Positions 1 through 5,618 of a stretch of 7,511 bases of DNA are shown piece by piece (within the stretch, counting starts at the first letter, position 1; each line of letters starts with the position of its first letter). Below the pieces are notes generated by a model. The model worked only from the letters and a program-made list of their open reading frames with translations. It had not been told where the DNA came from and did not search any database. The position numbers and the translations under genes were made by a program. This DNA comes from Trichodesmium sp. jk18x7bins.61 (lineage in GTDB: Bacteria > Cyanobacteriota > Cyanobacteriia > Cyanobacteriales > Microcoleaceae), in contig JAJEAQ010000172.1 in the NCBI GenBank assembly GCA_022822685.1, forward strand, positions 1 through 7,511, written 5' to 3'.

Positions 1-162
1 CGTTAACTTTTCCAACTACAAGCCCATAACTCCTGAGACATTAAGGCAGAAATTGAGCAAGCGCTGGCGAGCGCTTAAATATTTATGTTGCAGTTGAAAG
101 TCTTCATCTATTAGAGGAAAATATCTAGGACGTCTTGTGACAATTTATGGGATATCAGTCAT
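1..162 (-). pseudogene. Decayed start of a tail-associated gene with two in-frame stops
   Basis: On the minus strand AAGGAG stands seven bases before ATG at 162-160. Reading on gives MTDIP, a TAA stop (147-145), then IVTRRPRYFPLIDEDFQ, a segment ending RQRLLNFCLNVSGVMGL, a TAG stop (18-16) and LEKLT to the window edge, all in one frame. The pattern RRPRYF, then a DEDF-type acidic/aromatic motif, then a Tyr and Arg-rich helix with an SGV..GL close, resembles the N-terminal domain I recall from proteins encoded beside eCIS and phage-tail baseplate genes. Two stop codons with the surrounding codons still protein-like suggest recent inactivation by single substitutions; the stops could derive from CAA or GAA and from CAG, GAG or TGG. 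No start codon between the stops offers a convincing rescue. Readthrough or recoding is the less likely alternative. Confidence 0.6.
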
Positions 163-266
163 ATTTTTCTCCTTGAATGTAGTGAATTAAAGGTAAAAAG
201 GATAACGTATGCTAGGATATAAACAGCACTACCTTTGATGTCGGTGGTAAGTGTTTTCAGTGCCAT
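159..266 (-). CDS. Doubtful 35-codon ORF with hydrophobic centre
   Basis: An ATG at 266-264 opens a 35-codon frame ending in TGA at 161-159. The product has a basic start (MALKTLTTDIKG), a hydrophobic run GSAVYILAYVILFTF that could cross a membrane, and a basic tail (SRRKI). Its stop overlaps the ATG of the decayed gene in an ATGA junction, typical of translational coupling. Against it, the best upstream purine run (AAAGGGGG) is about ten bases from the ATG and belongs to the possible terminator stem, the frame is short, and the overlap could arise by chance. It may be a leader peptide, a small membrane protein or noise. Confidence 0.25.
   Translation of the reverse strand: MALKTLTTDIKGSAVYILAYVILFTFNSLHSRRKI
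163..180 (-). promoter_or_regulatory. Intact ribosome binding site of the decayed gene
   Basis: On the minus strand the bases before the ATG at 162 read TTCAAGGAGAAAAAT, a six-base match to the anti-Shine-Dalgarno sequence at good spacing. Its survival in front of an early stop codon argues that the gene was functional until recently. Confidence 0.55.
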
Positions 267-294
267 CTAAAATTATCCCCCTTTCAAAGAGGGG
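266..294 (-). terminator. Possible intrinsic terminator after the coiled-coil gene
   Basis: On the minus strand CCCCTCTTTGAAAGGGGG can fold into a short GC stem with one bulged T and a three-base loop, followed by ATAATTTTAG, a modest U-rich tract. It lies about 100 bases after the coiled-coil stop and ahead of the decayed gene. The stem is short and the tail interrupted, so the call is tentative. Similar C-run/G-run hairpins are common in intergenic DNA of filamentous cyanobacteria, so a dispersed repeat is an alternative. Confidence 0.35.
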
Positions 295-333
295 AAAGAT
301 GAAACAGTTATGATGACTCAAAAGCAGCACCAT

Positions 334-365
334 GCGCCAAATGGTGTATCACATTTGCCGAGCGC
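334..365. repeat. Inverted repeat downstream of the coiled-coil gene
   Basis: CAAATG (338-343) pairs with CATTTG (352-357) around an eight-base loop, and outer GCGC (334-337) pairs with GCGC (362-365) across a four-base bulge. It begins 32 bases after the coiled-coil stop in transcription sense. An overlapping alternative stem, CACCAT (328-333) with ATGGTG (341-346), shares part of it. There is no adjacent T-run, so it is not a typical terminator; it could be a structured 3' end or part of a small dispersed repeat. Confidence 0.45.
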
Positions 366-396
366 TACTCCCGACACAGAACTTCCGAAAGCTCAA

Positions 397-630
397 TTAC
401 ATGAATACAGTTGCTTTGGCATTATTTTCCTGATCGACTATAGCTTCTGTAGAATTCTGTTGTGCGTCAATTATGCTGATTTGTTCTTCCAGTATTTTAA
501 TTCCTCCACTAATCTGCAATAATGTATCCCGCAGACTAGCTTGTTTCTGATTTAATTCAGCTATAGCTTTTTGCCCTGACTCAAGTTCTGATTTGAGTTG
601 TGCTAGACGTCGCTGCATTTGTTCTTTCAT
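397..630 (-). CDS. Small coiled-coil protein at the end of the CIS operon
   Basis: This 77-residue product has no signal peptide and no membrane segment. Residues 1-57 are rich in Gln, Glu, Lys and Leu with heptad-like spacing (MKEQMQRRLAQLKSELESGQ, then KAIAELNQKQASLRDTLLQI), a short break at SGG (41-43), and a second helix IKILEEQISIIDAQQN. The last 20 residues are polar and probably disordered, ending AKATVFM. This predicts a helical hairpin or oligomeric coiled coil. I recall similar short coiled-coil frames near tail-like gene clusters, but cannot name a family. The AAAGGAG site, the protein-like composition and the same strand as the operon make it a likely real gene. A role as an assembly chaperone or tail accessory is only a guess. 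Confidence 0.75.
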   Translation of the reverse strand: MKEQMQRRLAQLKSELESGQKAIAELNQKQASLRDTLLQISGGIKILEEQISIIDAQQNSTEAIVDQENNAKATVFM

Positions 631-661
631 GTTTATGCTCCTTTAATTTTGTTTAATTTTG
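631..661 (-). promoter_or_regulatory. Ribosome binding site and AT-rich leader of the coiled-coil gene
   Basis: On the minus strand two tandem copies of CAAAATTAAA run directly into AAAGGAG, which sits seven bases before the ATG at 630. The unstructured AT-rich leader plus strong Shine-Dalgarno site supports this short frame being translated. Confidence 0.65.
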
Positions 662-774
662 AGATTATTGTGTAATATCATGTCCGCTTAATTGCGCAGA
701 AAAAACTCTGTTCGTAATTGCGATACAAGCGCTAGAGATATATTTGGAGTGTCCCATCGCAACTACAAACCTTG
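631..774. other. Spacer between wedge gene and coiled-coil gene
   Basis: This is the only sizeable gap between the intact genes. I see no convincing intrinsic terminator. A weak stem CAGA/TCTG around 699-711 on the minus strand encloses a T-run and is flanked by two direct copies of TAATTGCG (689-696 and 715-722, plus-strand sense). A perfect tandem repeat TTTAATTTTG occurs at 642-651 and 652-661. Minus-strand AT-rich stretches could hold a -10 element, but no well-spaced -35/-10 pair stands out. The coiled-coil gene may therefore be read from the operon or from a weak local promoter; the sequence does not decide. Confidence 0.5.
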
Positions 775-3700
775 TTAACTTGTCATGTTAACAACGTGAT
801 TACCGGAATAAATCACGCAATCAGCACTGAGAATGAGGTTGTCTTCTGGTGAAGGTTCAACTTCCAGCTCATCAACATGACTTACTCCTGAAACCGATTG
901 AATAATATTGTAAAAATCGGATTTTTGAGGGTAGCGCGCAAAATCCCACCCTTCCCCTGTTCCCCCAGTTAAGGGATGGAGAAATTCTTCTAAGCGCTGT
1001 TTGACCATGCTTCTGACCATATCTGCCTCTTCGAGAACCAGGGGAGTTACTGTTGTAGTGACTGTAATTGCTTGCCATATGGGAGAAGTGACTAATAAAT
1101 CCATTGTTGTTGGACAACAGGAACGAATATAGGCTTCCACTTGTTCTAGTAAAATTAGACTCGGCATGGGTTGCTGATCGCTACTATTGGGCAAAATAAT
1201 CAGTTTAATTTCCCCAGCCAGATTATTAATCTCTATGGTTGTCTCTACAAATTCTCGATAATTTTCTATATCTTGTTTGGCTATGATATGCTCCATAAGA
1301 GTAATATCTGGGTTGTCGGGATCTAGCCAAAAGTTTTCGTCAAGGGGATTAAAATTAGAGACCATCAGATCTGGTGGAATTGCTTTTACCCTGGCAACAT
1401 CTGTGGAAGCTTCATATGCTAAATTTTCCACATCTTCAAAGGTGACAGCACGATCGCGATGACGTAGTTGCTCTGGAGCTCTTTGTTTGAAACGCTCTAA
1501 ACTTTCTTGTTCTGAGCCTCCAGCTGCAGCTTCGAGGTTAATTACCCTATCTATGTAAGGAACTGTTGTTCTTAGTTCGCTAATAGTTTCTGCGGCAACG
1601 TTTCCTTGTTTACCGCCACCAGTACGATAAAAAGATAATCGAATATTATCCCTTCCCGGTGGGGGAATCATCCCTGTTTGTCCATCGCCAAACTGGATTT
1701 CTCCCTGTATTCGATCCACTATGTAGTGGCGATCGCCTGGTCCAGAAAGATAAAAATCTGGCACTTCTTCCCAGAGTACCCAAATTTCTTCAACTTCTCC
1801 GAACTCATCTCTAATCACCGTGACTCTATCGGATTCTAATTCGATGGGAATGTTTGATTCCAGAATGTTTGATGCAAGCTTTGATTCTCGGATTTGTAAC
1901 TGCTGCCCGGTCAAAATCGGGGCATTATTAGCCACAAAAACCATATTGGCTTGGTTGTTACTTGAGCCTAATACTTCATCTGTGAAAGTAGTTACCTGAA
2001 ATGCCCACATCGTATTTGTTAAAAAGCGACGCAAACGGGGTTGAACACGAAAGTTTCCATCTAGCCAACGAATTCGCAACCAATACAGTTGTTTCCCAAA
2101 GAGTTCTGTGTTTCCGAAATCCGCAGGAGCAATAAATTGAATTAAACCGGAAGTAGATAATGTACTCGTTTCTTCTTGTACTACCAATGTTTGCCAACCT
2201 AGAGGGCTGGAATATTCCCAAATTAATTTTGGTTGCTGGGAGTGAGTAACTGAGGTAAATTGAGGATAACTTGTTATTAGAGGTGGATTAATCGTAGCAG
2301 TATTGTTGCTAATCAAGACAATAGTATATTGAGTATCTTCAATTTCAATGTAATCATCTACTTGCCAACCACTTGTATCTGCTACTGTTATTCTTGCCTC
2401 TCCAGAATCTGCTGCTAGGGTGAGCACAGTTTCTGATGTAATATTAGCTGATAATTCTTCTGGTAAAGGTGGTTCAATCCGGGCATAAAGAGTAACGCTT
2501 TTGTTACCAAAAGACTGATCAAATCCAAAATAAATAGTCGGCTCTTGCTCTACAGTAGGTAGAAATGGTCGAAAATAACGAAAAACCTCGAGACGCTCGC
2601 TGTCATATCCTTGAATTCCTGAAGTGAGATTTACTTGATTTGTTTCAGGAAAGATCATGTCTATTTGATAGTGAAGCTGTTCCTCCCTTTGAGTATGCAC
2701 CAGTGTAGTAGGCATCGGTTCAGAATCAGGAATTGTCAGAAATTCACCAACTTTTAATCCGGAAACATTCTCTAAAGTAAGTGATGTATCACCAATATTT
2801 GGTATGAGTTTGAATGTGGTATCAAAAGTTTCTGAGTCAGAGTAATTAAAACCATTATATGCACAATAAATCGCATCTTCTGTCAGGGTAAAATCATAAC
2901 TTAACTTTAATGAGCTAACTATAGGAGGGTTGTAAACTGGCGCAATTACCTCTGTCAGAATTGACTTGCGCATCACCTTATCTCCCCCTGCTATGGATTC
3001 ATCAATATCTTTATCTAGCGTGATTTGACTATTCCCTGGATCGATTGCGATGATTTGATATTCAAAAGGAATTCCATTCTCGCTAGCCTGGATCACAATT
3101 CTATCATCAACATTCAATAAATCGACAGTATTAACCGTGATTACACTTCCACTCGGAGCATCGTCTATCACAACTGCTAAATCATAATAAACACTATATT
3201 GACGTTCATCTGCTGCTGTTCCATAATTGCCTGCCGTAATCACAGCGCGAATCCAGTAACCAGTTTCTCGATTCACAGTGCTGGGATCTGGCATATATTC
3301 TAGAGCTGGAAATTGTAATTCTCCCTCAATCTGATCAACAAAGTTAATAGGCTCATTTGTCCAATAAACTCCTTCCTCAGTATCTTCCGTAGCAATTTCT
3401 CGCCATTCTGTACCGTTTCCAATTGTCCAAGTAATTTCAAAGTCATCAGTAATTGTCGGAGTATTGCTGAGTGTAATCACAATATTCACAATTGCATTCG
3501 GTTTGACAAATGAATCGTGTAAAGCAATATGAAAAGTATCATTAAATTCTCCCCTTTCACCAAAGGGATAAAAATCTTTAGTGATGTCTAAAACACCAGA
3601 ATTAAATAAACAAATCTCCGGCACTAAATCAGATTTTGTCAAATCTGTACTGCCATAAATATTACTAACTACAGGTAAATTATCTGATATCTCTGCTATA

Positions 3701-4488
3701 TCAGTTAAACTTGCCTGCAACCATCCGGCTGTTATCCCGTTAATCTCAGAAGCAGTCGGGATAGGTAAGTCAGTAAAGGTAAGTGTTGAATCGCTTAGAA
3801 TGGGTGCGCAAACTTCTACCCATTCCTCACCATCCCAATAATACCAAATCAGCAATTCCGCAAAATCTGACAATTGAGCCCCTTCATCAATAGTCAAAGT
3901 CAGGCTAAATTCTGCTAATTCAGATTCTGGCAAAGCAAAAATTTCGGGACAACTGATATAAAGAAGGTGGGGAATAGGAAGATCGCCAGTAAAAACGAAG
4001 AAAGCTGCATCTTCTTCTCCTGTTGCTTCTGCAGTGCGATCGCTATACAGATCAAAACTTGGTTGGCGCACGAATACCCCTTGTAATTGGGTTGTTGTCA
4101 CCACTAAGTCTTGTTCTGTTTCAAACAGAATTTCCTCGCCGTCATCCCCCGTTGCTGGCGCTGCAACAGAGGTTTGAGCAGGAACTAAGCCATCTACAGA
4201 ACTACCTTCCACCAAATAGAAAGTTAAGGGCACTTTAGCAGGTAGAGGAGGCATTAATTCTGCCCCAATCAAATCGAGGAAAGCCAGAAAATTTTTGTCA
4301 GGCATTCGATTGAGGCGATCGCCAAGTAATTCGATCATCTGAGCACAAATGCGAATTAATGCCTCGCCTGCATCTATTGTTGCCTCATTTGTAGGCTGCC
4401 ATCCACTAAATTGTTGTGCATAATCTTTAATTTGTACAACAATTTCTTCATAAGTACGTTGATCAATGTTAGGAGGTGAGTAAGCCAT
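775..4488 (-). CDS. gp6/gpJ-like baseplate wedge protein, putative baseplate assembly protein (Afp11-like)
   Basis: This 1237-residue protein belongs to the T4 gp6 / P2 gpJ-like putative baseplate assembly family, whose members form the ring that opens on firing. Residues 1-95 are the typical N-terminus: TYEEIVVQIKDYA, a GEALIRICAQMIELLGDRLN helix at 41-60, then FLAFLDLIGAELMPPLPAKVPLTF. Residues 917-965 carry GDRHYIVDRIQGEIQFGDGQ and YRTGGGKQGNVAA. The core signature is ERFKQRAPEQLRHRDRAVTF at 998-1017, followed by EDVENLAYEAS and ARVK. The C-terminus has HPLTGGTGEGWDF at 1171-1183 and a YNIIQSVSGVSHVDEL close at 1193-1208. Between about 210 and 820 lie repeated beta modules. Residues about 1040-1090 look like a loop insertion with a charged helix. 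The start lies six bases after the gp25 stop and has no clear Shine-Dalgarno site, so coupled re-initiation is likely. The frame is intact throughout. Confidence 0.94.
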   Translation of the reverse strand: MAYSPPNIDQRTYEEIVVQIKDYAQQFSGWQPTNEATIDAGEALIRICAQMIELLGDRLNRMPDKNFLAFLDLIGAELMPPLPAKVPLTFYLVEGSSVDGLVPAQTSVAAPATGDDGEEILFETEQDLVVTTTQLQGVFVRQPSFDLYSDRTAEATGEEDAAFFVFTGDLPIPHLLYISCPEIFALPESELAEFSLTLTIDEGAQLSDFAELLIWYYWDGEEWVEVCAPILSDSTLTFTDLPIPTASEINGITAGWLQASLTDIAEISDNLPVVSNIYGSTDLTKSDLVPEICLFNSGVLDITKDFYPFGERGEFNDTFHIALHDSFVKPNAIVNIVITLSNTPTITDDFEITWTIGNGTEWREIATEDTEEGVYWTNEPINFVDQIEGELQFPALEYMPDPSTVNRETGYWIRAVITAGNYGTAADERQYSVYYDLAVVIDDAPSGSVITVNTVDLLNVDDRIVIQASENGIPFEYQIIAIDPGNSQITLDKDIDESIAGGDKVMRKSILTEVIAPVYNPPIVSSLKLSYDFTLTEDAIYCAYNGFNYSDSETFDTTFKLIPNIGDTSLTLENVSGLKVGEFLTIPDSEPMPTTLVHTQREEQLHYQIDMIFPETNQVNLTSGIQGYDSERLEVFRYFRPFLPTVEQEPTIYFGFDQSFGNKSVTLYARIEPPLPEELSANITSETVLTLAADSGEARITVADTSGWQVDDYIEIEDTQYTIVLISNNTATINPPLITSYPQFTSVTHSQQPKLIWEYSSPLGWQTLVVQEETSTLSTSGLIQFIAPADFGNTELFGKQLYWLRIRWLDGNFRVQPRLRRFLTNTMWAFQVTTFTDEVLGSSNNQANMVFVANNAPILTGQQLQIRESKLASNILESNIPIELESDRVTVIRDEFGEVEEIWVLWEEVPDFYLSGPGDRHYIVDRIQGEIQFGDGQTGMIPPPGRDNIRLSFYRTGGGKQGNVAAETISELRTTVPYIDRVINLEAAAGGSEQESLERFKQRAPEQLRHRDRAVTFEDVENLAYEASTDVARVKAIPPDLMVSNFNPLDENFWLDPDNPDITLMEHIIAKQDIENYREFVETTIEINNLAGEIKLIILPNSSDQQPMPSLILLEQVEAYIRSCCPTTMDLLVTSPIWQAITVTTTVTPLVLEEADMVRSMVKQRLEEFLHPLTGGTGEGWDFARYPQKSDFYNIIQSVSGVSHVDELEVEPSPEDNLILSADCVIYSGNHVVNMTS
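1729..1736. repeat. HIP1 octamer GCGATCGC
   Basis: Third perfect copy, in the wedge gene at the GDRHY segment, again flanked as GGCGATCGCC. Near-copies that differ at one end occur at about 1452, 4975 and 6667. Confidence 0.85.
4036..4043. repeat. HIP1 octamer GCGATCGC
   Basis: Second perfect copy within the wedge gene, falling in the low-complexity acidic region around residues 148-151 and encoding part of a Ser-Asp-Arg stretch. Confidence 0.85.
4315..4322. repeat. HIP1 octamer GCGATCGC
   Basis: A perfect palindromic GCGATCGC inside the wedge gene, extended to GGCGATCGCC. HIP1 is strongly over-represented in many cyanobacterial genomes, so it is the main lineage clue in the window. Confidence 0.85.
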
Positions 4489-4494
4489 AATAAA

Positions 4495-4881
4495 TCACAT
4501 TAAATAGAAGGGATAAACCAAATTATTGACGCTATTAGTTGTCAGAATTTGGTAAGTTACCTGAATTAAAATCACATTTGGTTGAGTTGAATCAGGAACC
4601 TCCTCCACACTTAAAACCTGAATCCGAGGTTCCCATTCAACCAAGGCATTTTGCACGTCAGCAATAATTTCACCCACTGTAGTTGCATTGTTAGGTGCAA
4701 AAATCTTGTCATGAATCCCGCAGCCAAAATTAGGGCGCATTACCCTTTCTCCTGTGGCAGTATTCAGAATCATCATAATCGACTGTCGTACAACATCTTC
4801 ATAACTTGCCATCTGAATTTGACCGTTCTCATCAAGTTTGACAGGGGAAGTCCATCCCACTCCTAAAAAATCGATTTCCAT
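4495..4881 (-). CDS. gp25-like baseplate wedge / sheath initiator (GPW/gp25 family)
   Basis: At 128 residues this is the usual size for the gp25/Afp9 family, which sits at the baseplate periphery and templates the first sheath ring. Despite the older lysozyme name, the family is structural in contractile systems. Signatures seen are GVGWTSPV at 7-14, a helix VVRQSIMMILNTATGERVMR at 30-49 leading into PNFGCGI (50-56), and the diagnostic WEPRI at 83-87, followed by a beta hairpin (VLSVEEV and VILIQVTYQI). The start at 4881 uses the GGAGGT site located in the end of the spike gene, with TAATG stop/start overlap. The stop lies only six bases before the wedge gene. Confidence 0.93.
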   Translation of the reverse strand: MEIDFLGVGWTSPVKLDENGQIQMASYEDVVRQSIMMILNTATGERVMRPNFGCGIHDKIFAPNNATTVGEIIADVQNALVEWEPRIQVLSVEEVPDSTQPNVILIQVTYQILTTNSVNNLVYPFYLM

Positions 4882-5597
4882 TACATTACCTCCAATGAAT
4901 CATCGTTTATTTTTACTCCAGAGGAACATTTAATATCTAAACCAGATTGGGCTTCTACTGCATAAGAATTAGCCGCGATCGTACAATCTTGGCCTGCCTC
5001 TAACTGATAATTTTGTTCGGTTTTAATCACCAAATTTTTACATTCAATCGAGACATCATCACCAGTACTATTTAAAATAATTTTACCTTTAGTTGTAATA
5101 GTCAAATCTTTTTCAACTGTAATCCCCATAGTATTCTCTTTGGAATTAATCAAGATTTGATTTTTCTCAGTTTTATCTTGAATAATAATTTGTTCTTCTC
5201 CTTCAGTATCATCCAAGATAATCTGATGACCGCTACGAGACTTAATTAATCGTTGATTATTTTTCCCATCACTATTGTCTAAAGGTGGTAAATTATTCTT
5301 ATTCCACAGAGTACCTATAACGTAAGGTTCATCTCTATGACCTTGAGCAAAAACTACGGCAACTTCATCATCAATTTCTGGTAAGAAAAAAATACCTCTA
5401 TCTTTTCCTGCCATTGGGGTGACAACTCTTGCCCAGTGACTTTCATCTTTGTCAGAAAGGAAAGAAAATTTTACTTTAATTCTGCCTAACTTTTCTGGGT
5501 CTTTGTTGTTAGTAACTTTACCAATTACTACACCATAAAAATCTGGTTGATATCGATCATAATCTATTAAATTATCTGTAATATCGAAATCAGACAT
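4881..5597 (-). CDS. gp5/VgrG-like spike protein, baseplate assembly protein V family
   Basis: This 238-residue protein corresponds to the gp5 OB-fold and spike of phage tails, the C-terminal half of VgrG/Afp8. Residues 20-100 are the OB domain, with FYGVVIGKVTNNKDPEKLGR at 20-39, HWARVVTPMAG at 54-64 and FLPEIDDEVAVVFAQGH at 71-87, followed by EPYVIGTLW. RSGHQIILDDTEG at 121-133 marks the entry to the spike. Residues about 117-230 are short alternating beta segments (for example QIIIQDKT, DLTITTKGKIILN, VSIECKNLVIK) as expected for an intertwined trimeric beta-helix. There is no lysozyme domain, as is usual outside T4. It ends in a short polar tail (KINDDSLEVM) with no PAAR or effector extension. 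The start is supported by a GGAGGAG site. Its stop overlaps the gp25 ATG by one base, and the gp25 Shine-Dalgarno site is inside its last codons. Confidence 0.9.
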   Translation of the reverse strand: MSDFDITDNLIDYDRYQPDFYGVVIGKVTNNKDPEKLGRIKVKFSFLSDKDESHWARVVTPMAGKDRGIFFLPEIDDEVAVVFAQGHRDEPYVIGTLWNKNNLPPLDNSDGKNNQRLIKSRSGHQIILDDTEGEEQIIIQDKTEKNQILINSKENTMGITVEKDLTITTKGKIILNSTGDDVSIECKNLVIKTEQNYQLEAGQDCTIAANSYAVEAQSGLDIKCSSGVKINDDSLEVM

Positions 5598-5618
5598 ATA
5601 TTACTCCTCCTATTTTAT

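Noticed and set aside
59..76. Perfect hairpin AAGCGCT-GGCG-AGCGCTT as a terminator
   Set aside because: It falls inside the decayed coding sequence (Ser-Ala-Arg-Gln-Arg region) and is not followed by a T-run on the minus strand.
2..97. Plus-strand open stretch of 31 codons (contains PETLRQKLSKRWRALKYL)
   Set aside because: It looks protein-like but lies exactly opposite the decayed minus-strand gene, which has a ribosome binding site and recognisable motif; it is treated as its antisense shadow.
310..522. Plus-strand 70-codon frame
   Set aside because: It runs antisense across the end of the coiled-coil gene, has no ribosome binding site and no protein-like domain pattern; it is a shadow frame.
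872..1117. Minus-strand 81-codon frame inside the wedge gene
   Set aside because: It overlaps the intact, conserved C-terminal gpJ region in another frame and shows no family features.
4023..4238. Plus-strand 71-codon frame inside the wedge gene
   Set aside because: Antisense to conserved coding sequence, with no supporting signals.
4651..4866. Plus-strand 71-codon frame opposite gp25
   Set aside because: Antisense shadow of a strongly recognised gp25 gene; its Cys/His/Asn-rich composition is not protein-like.
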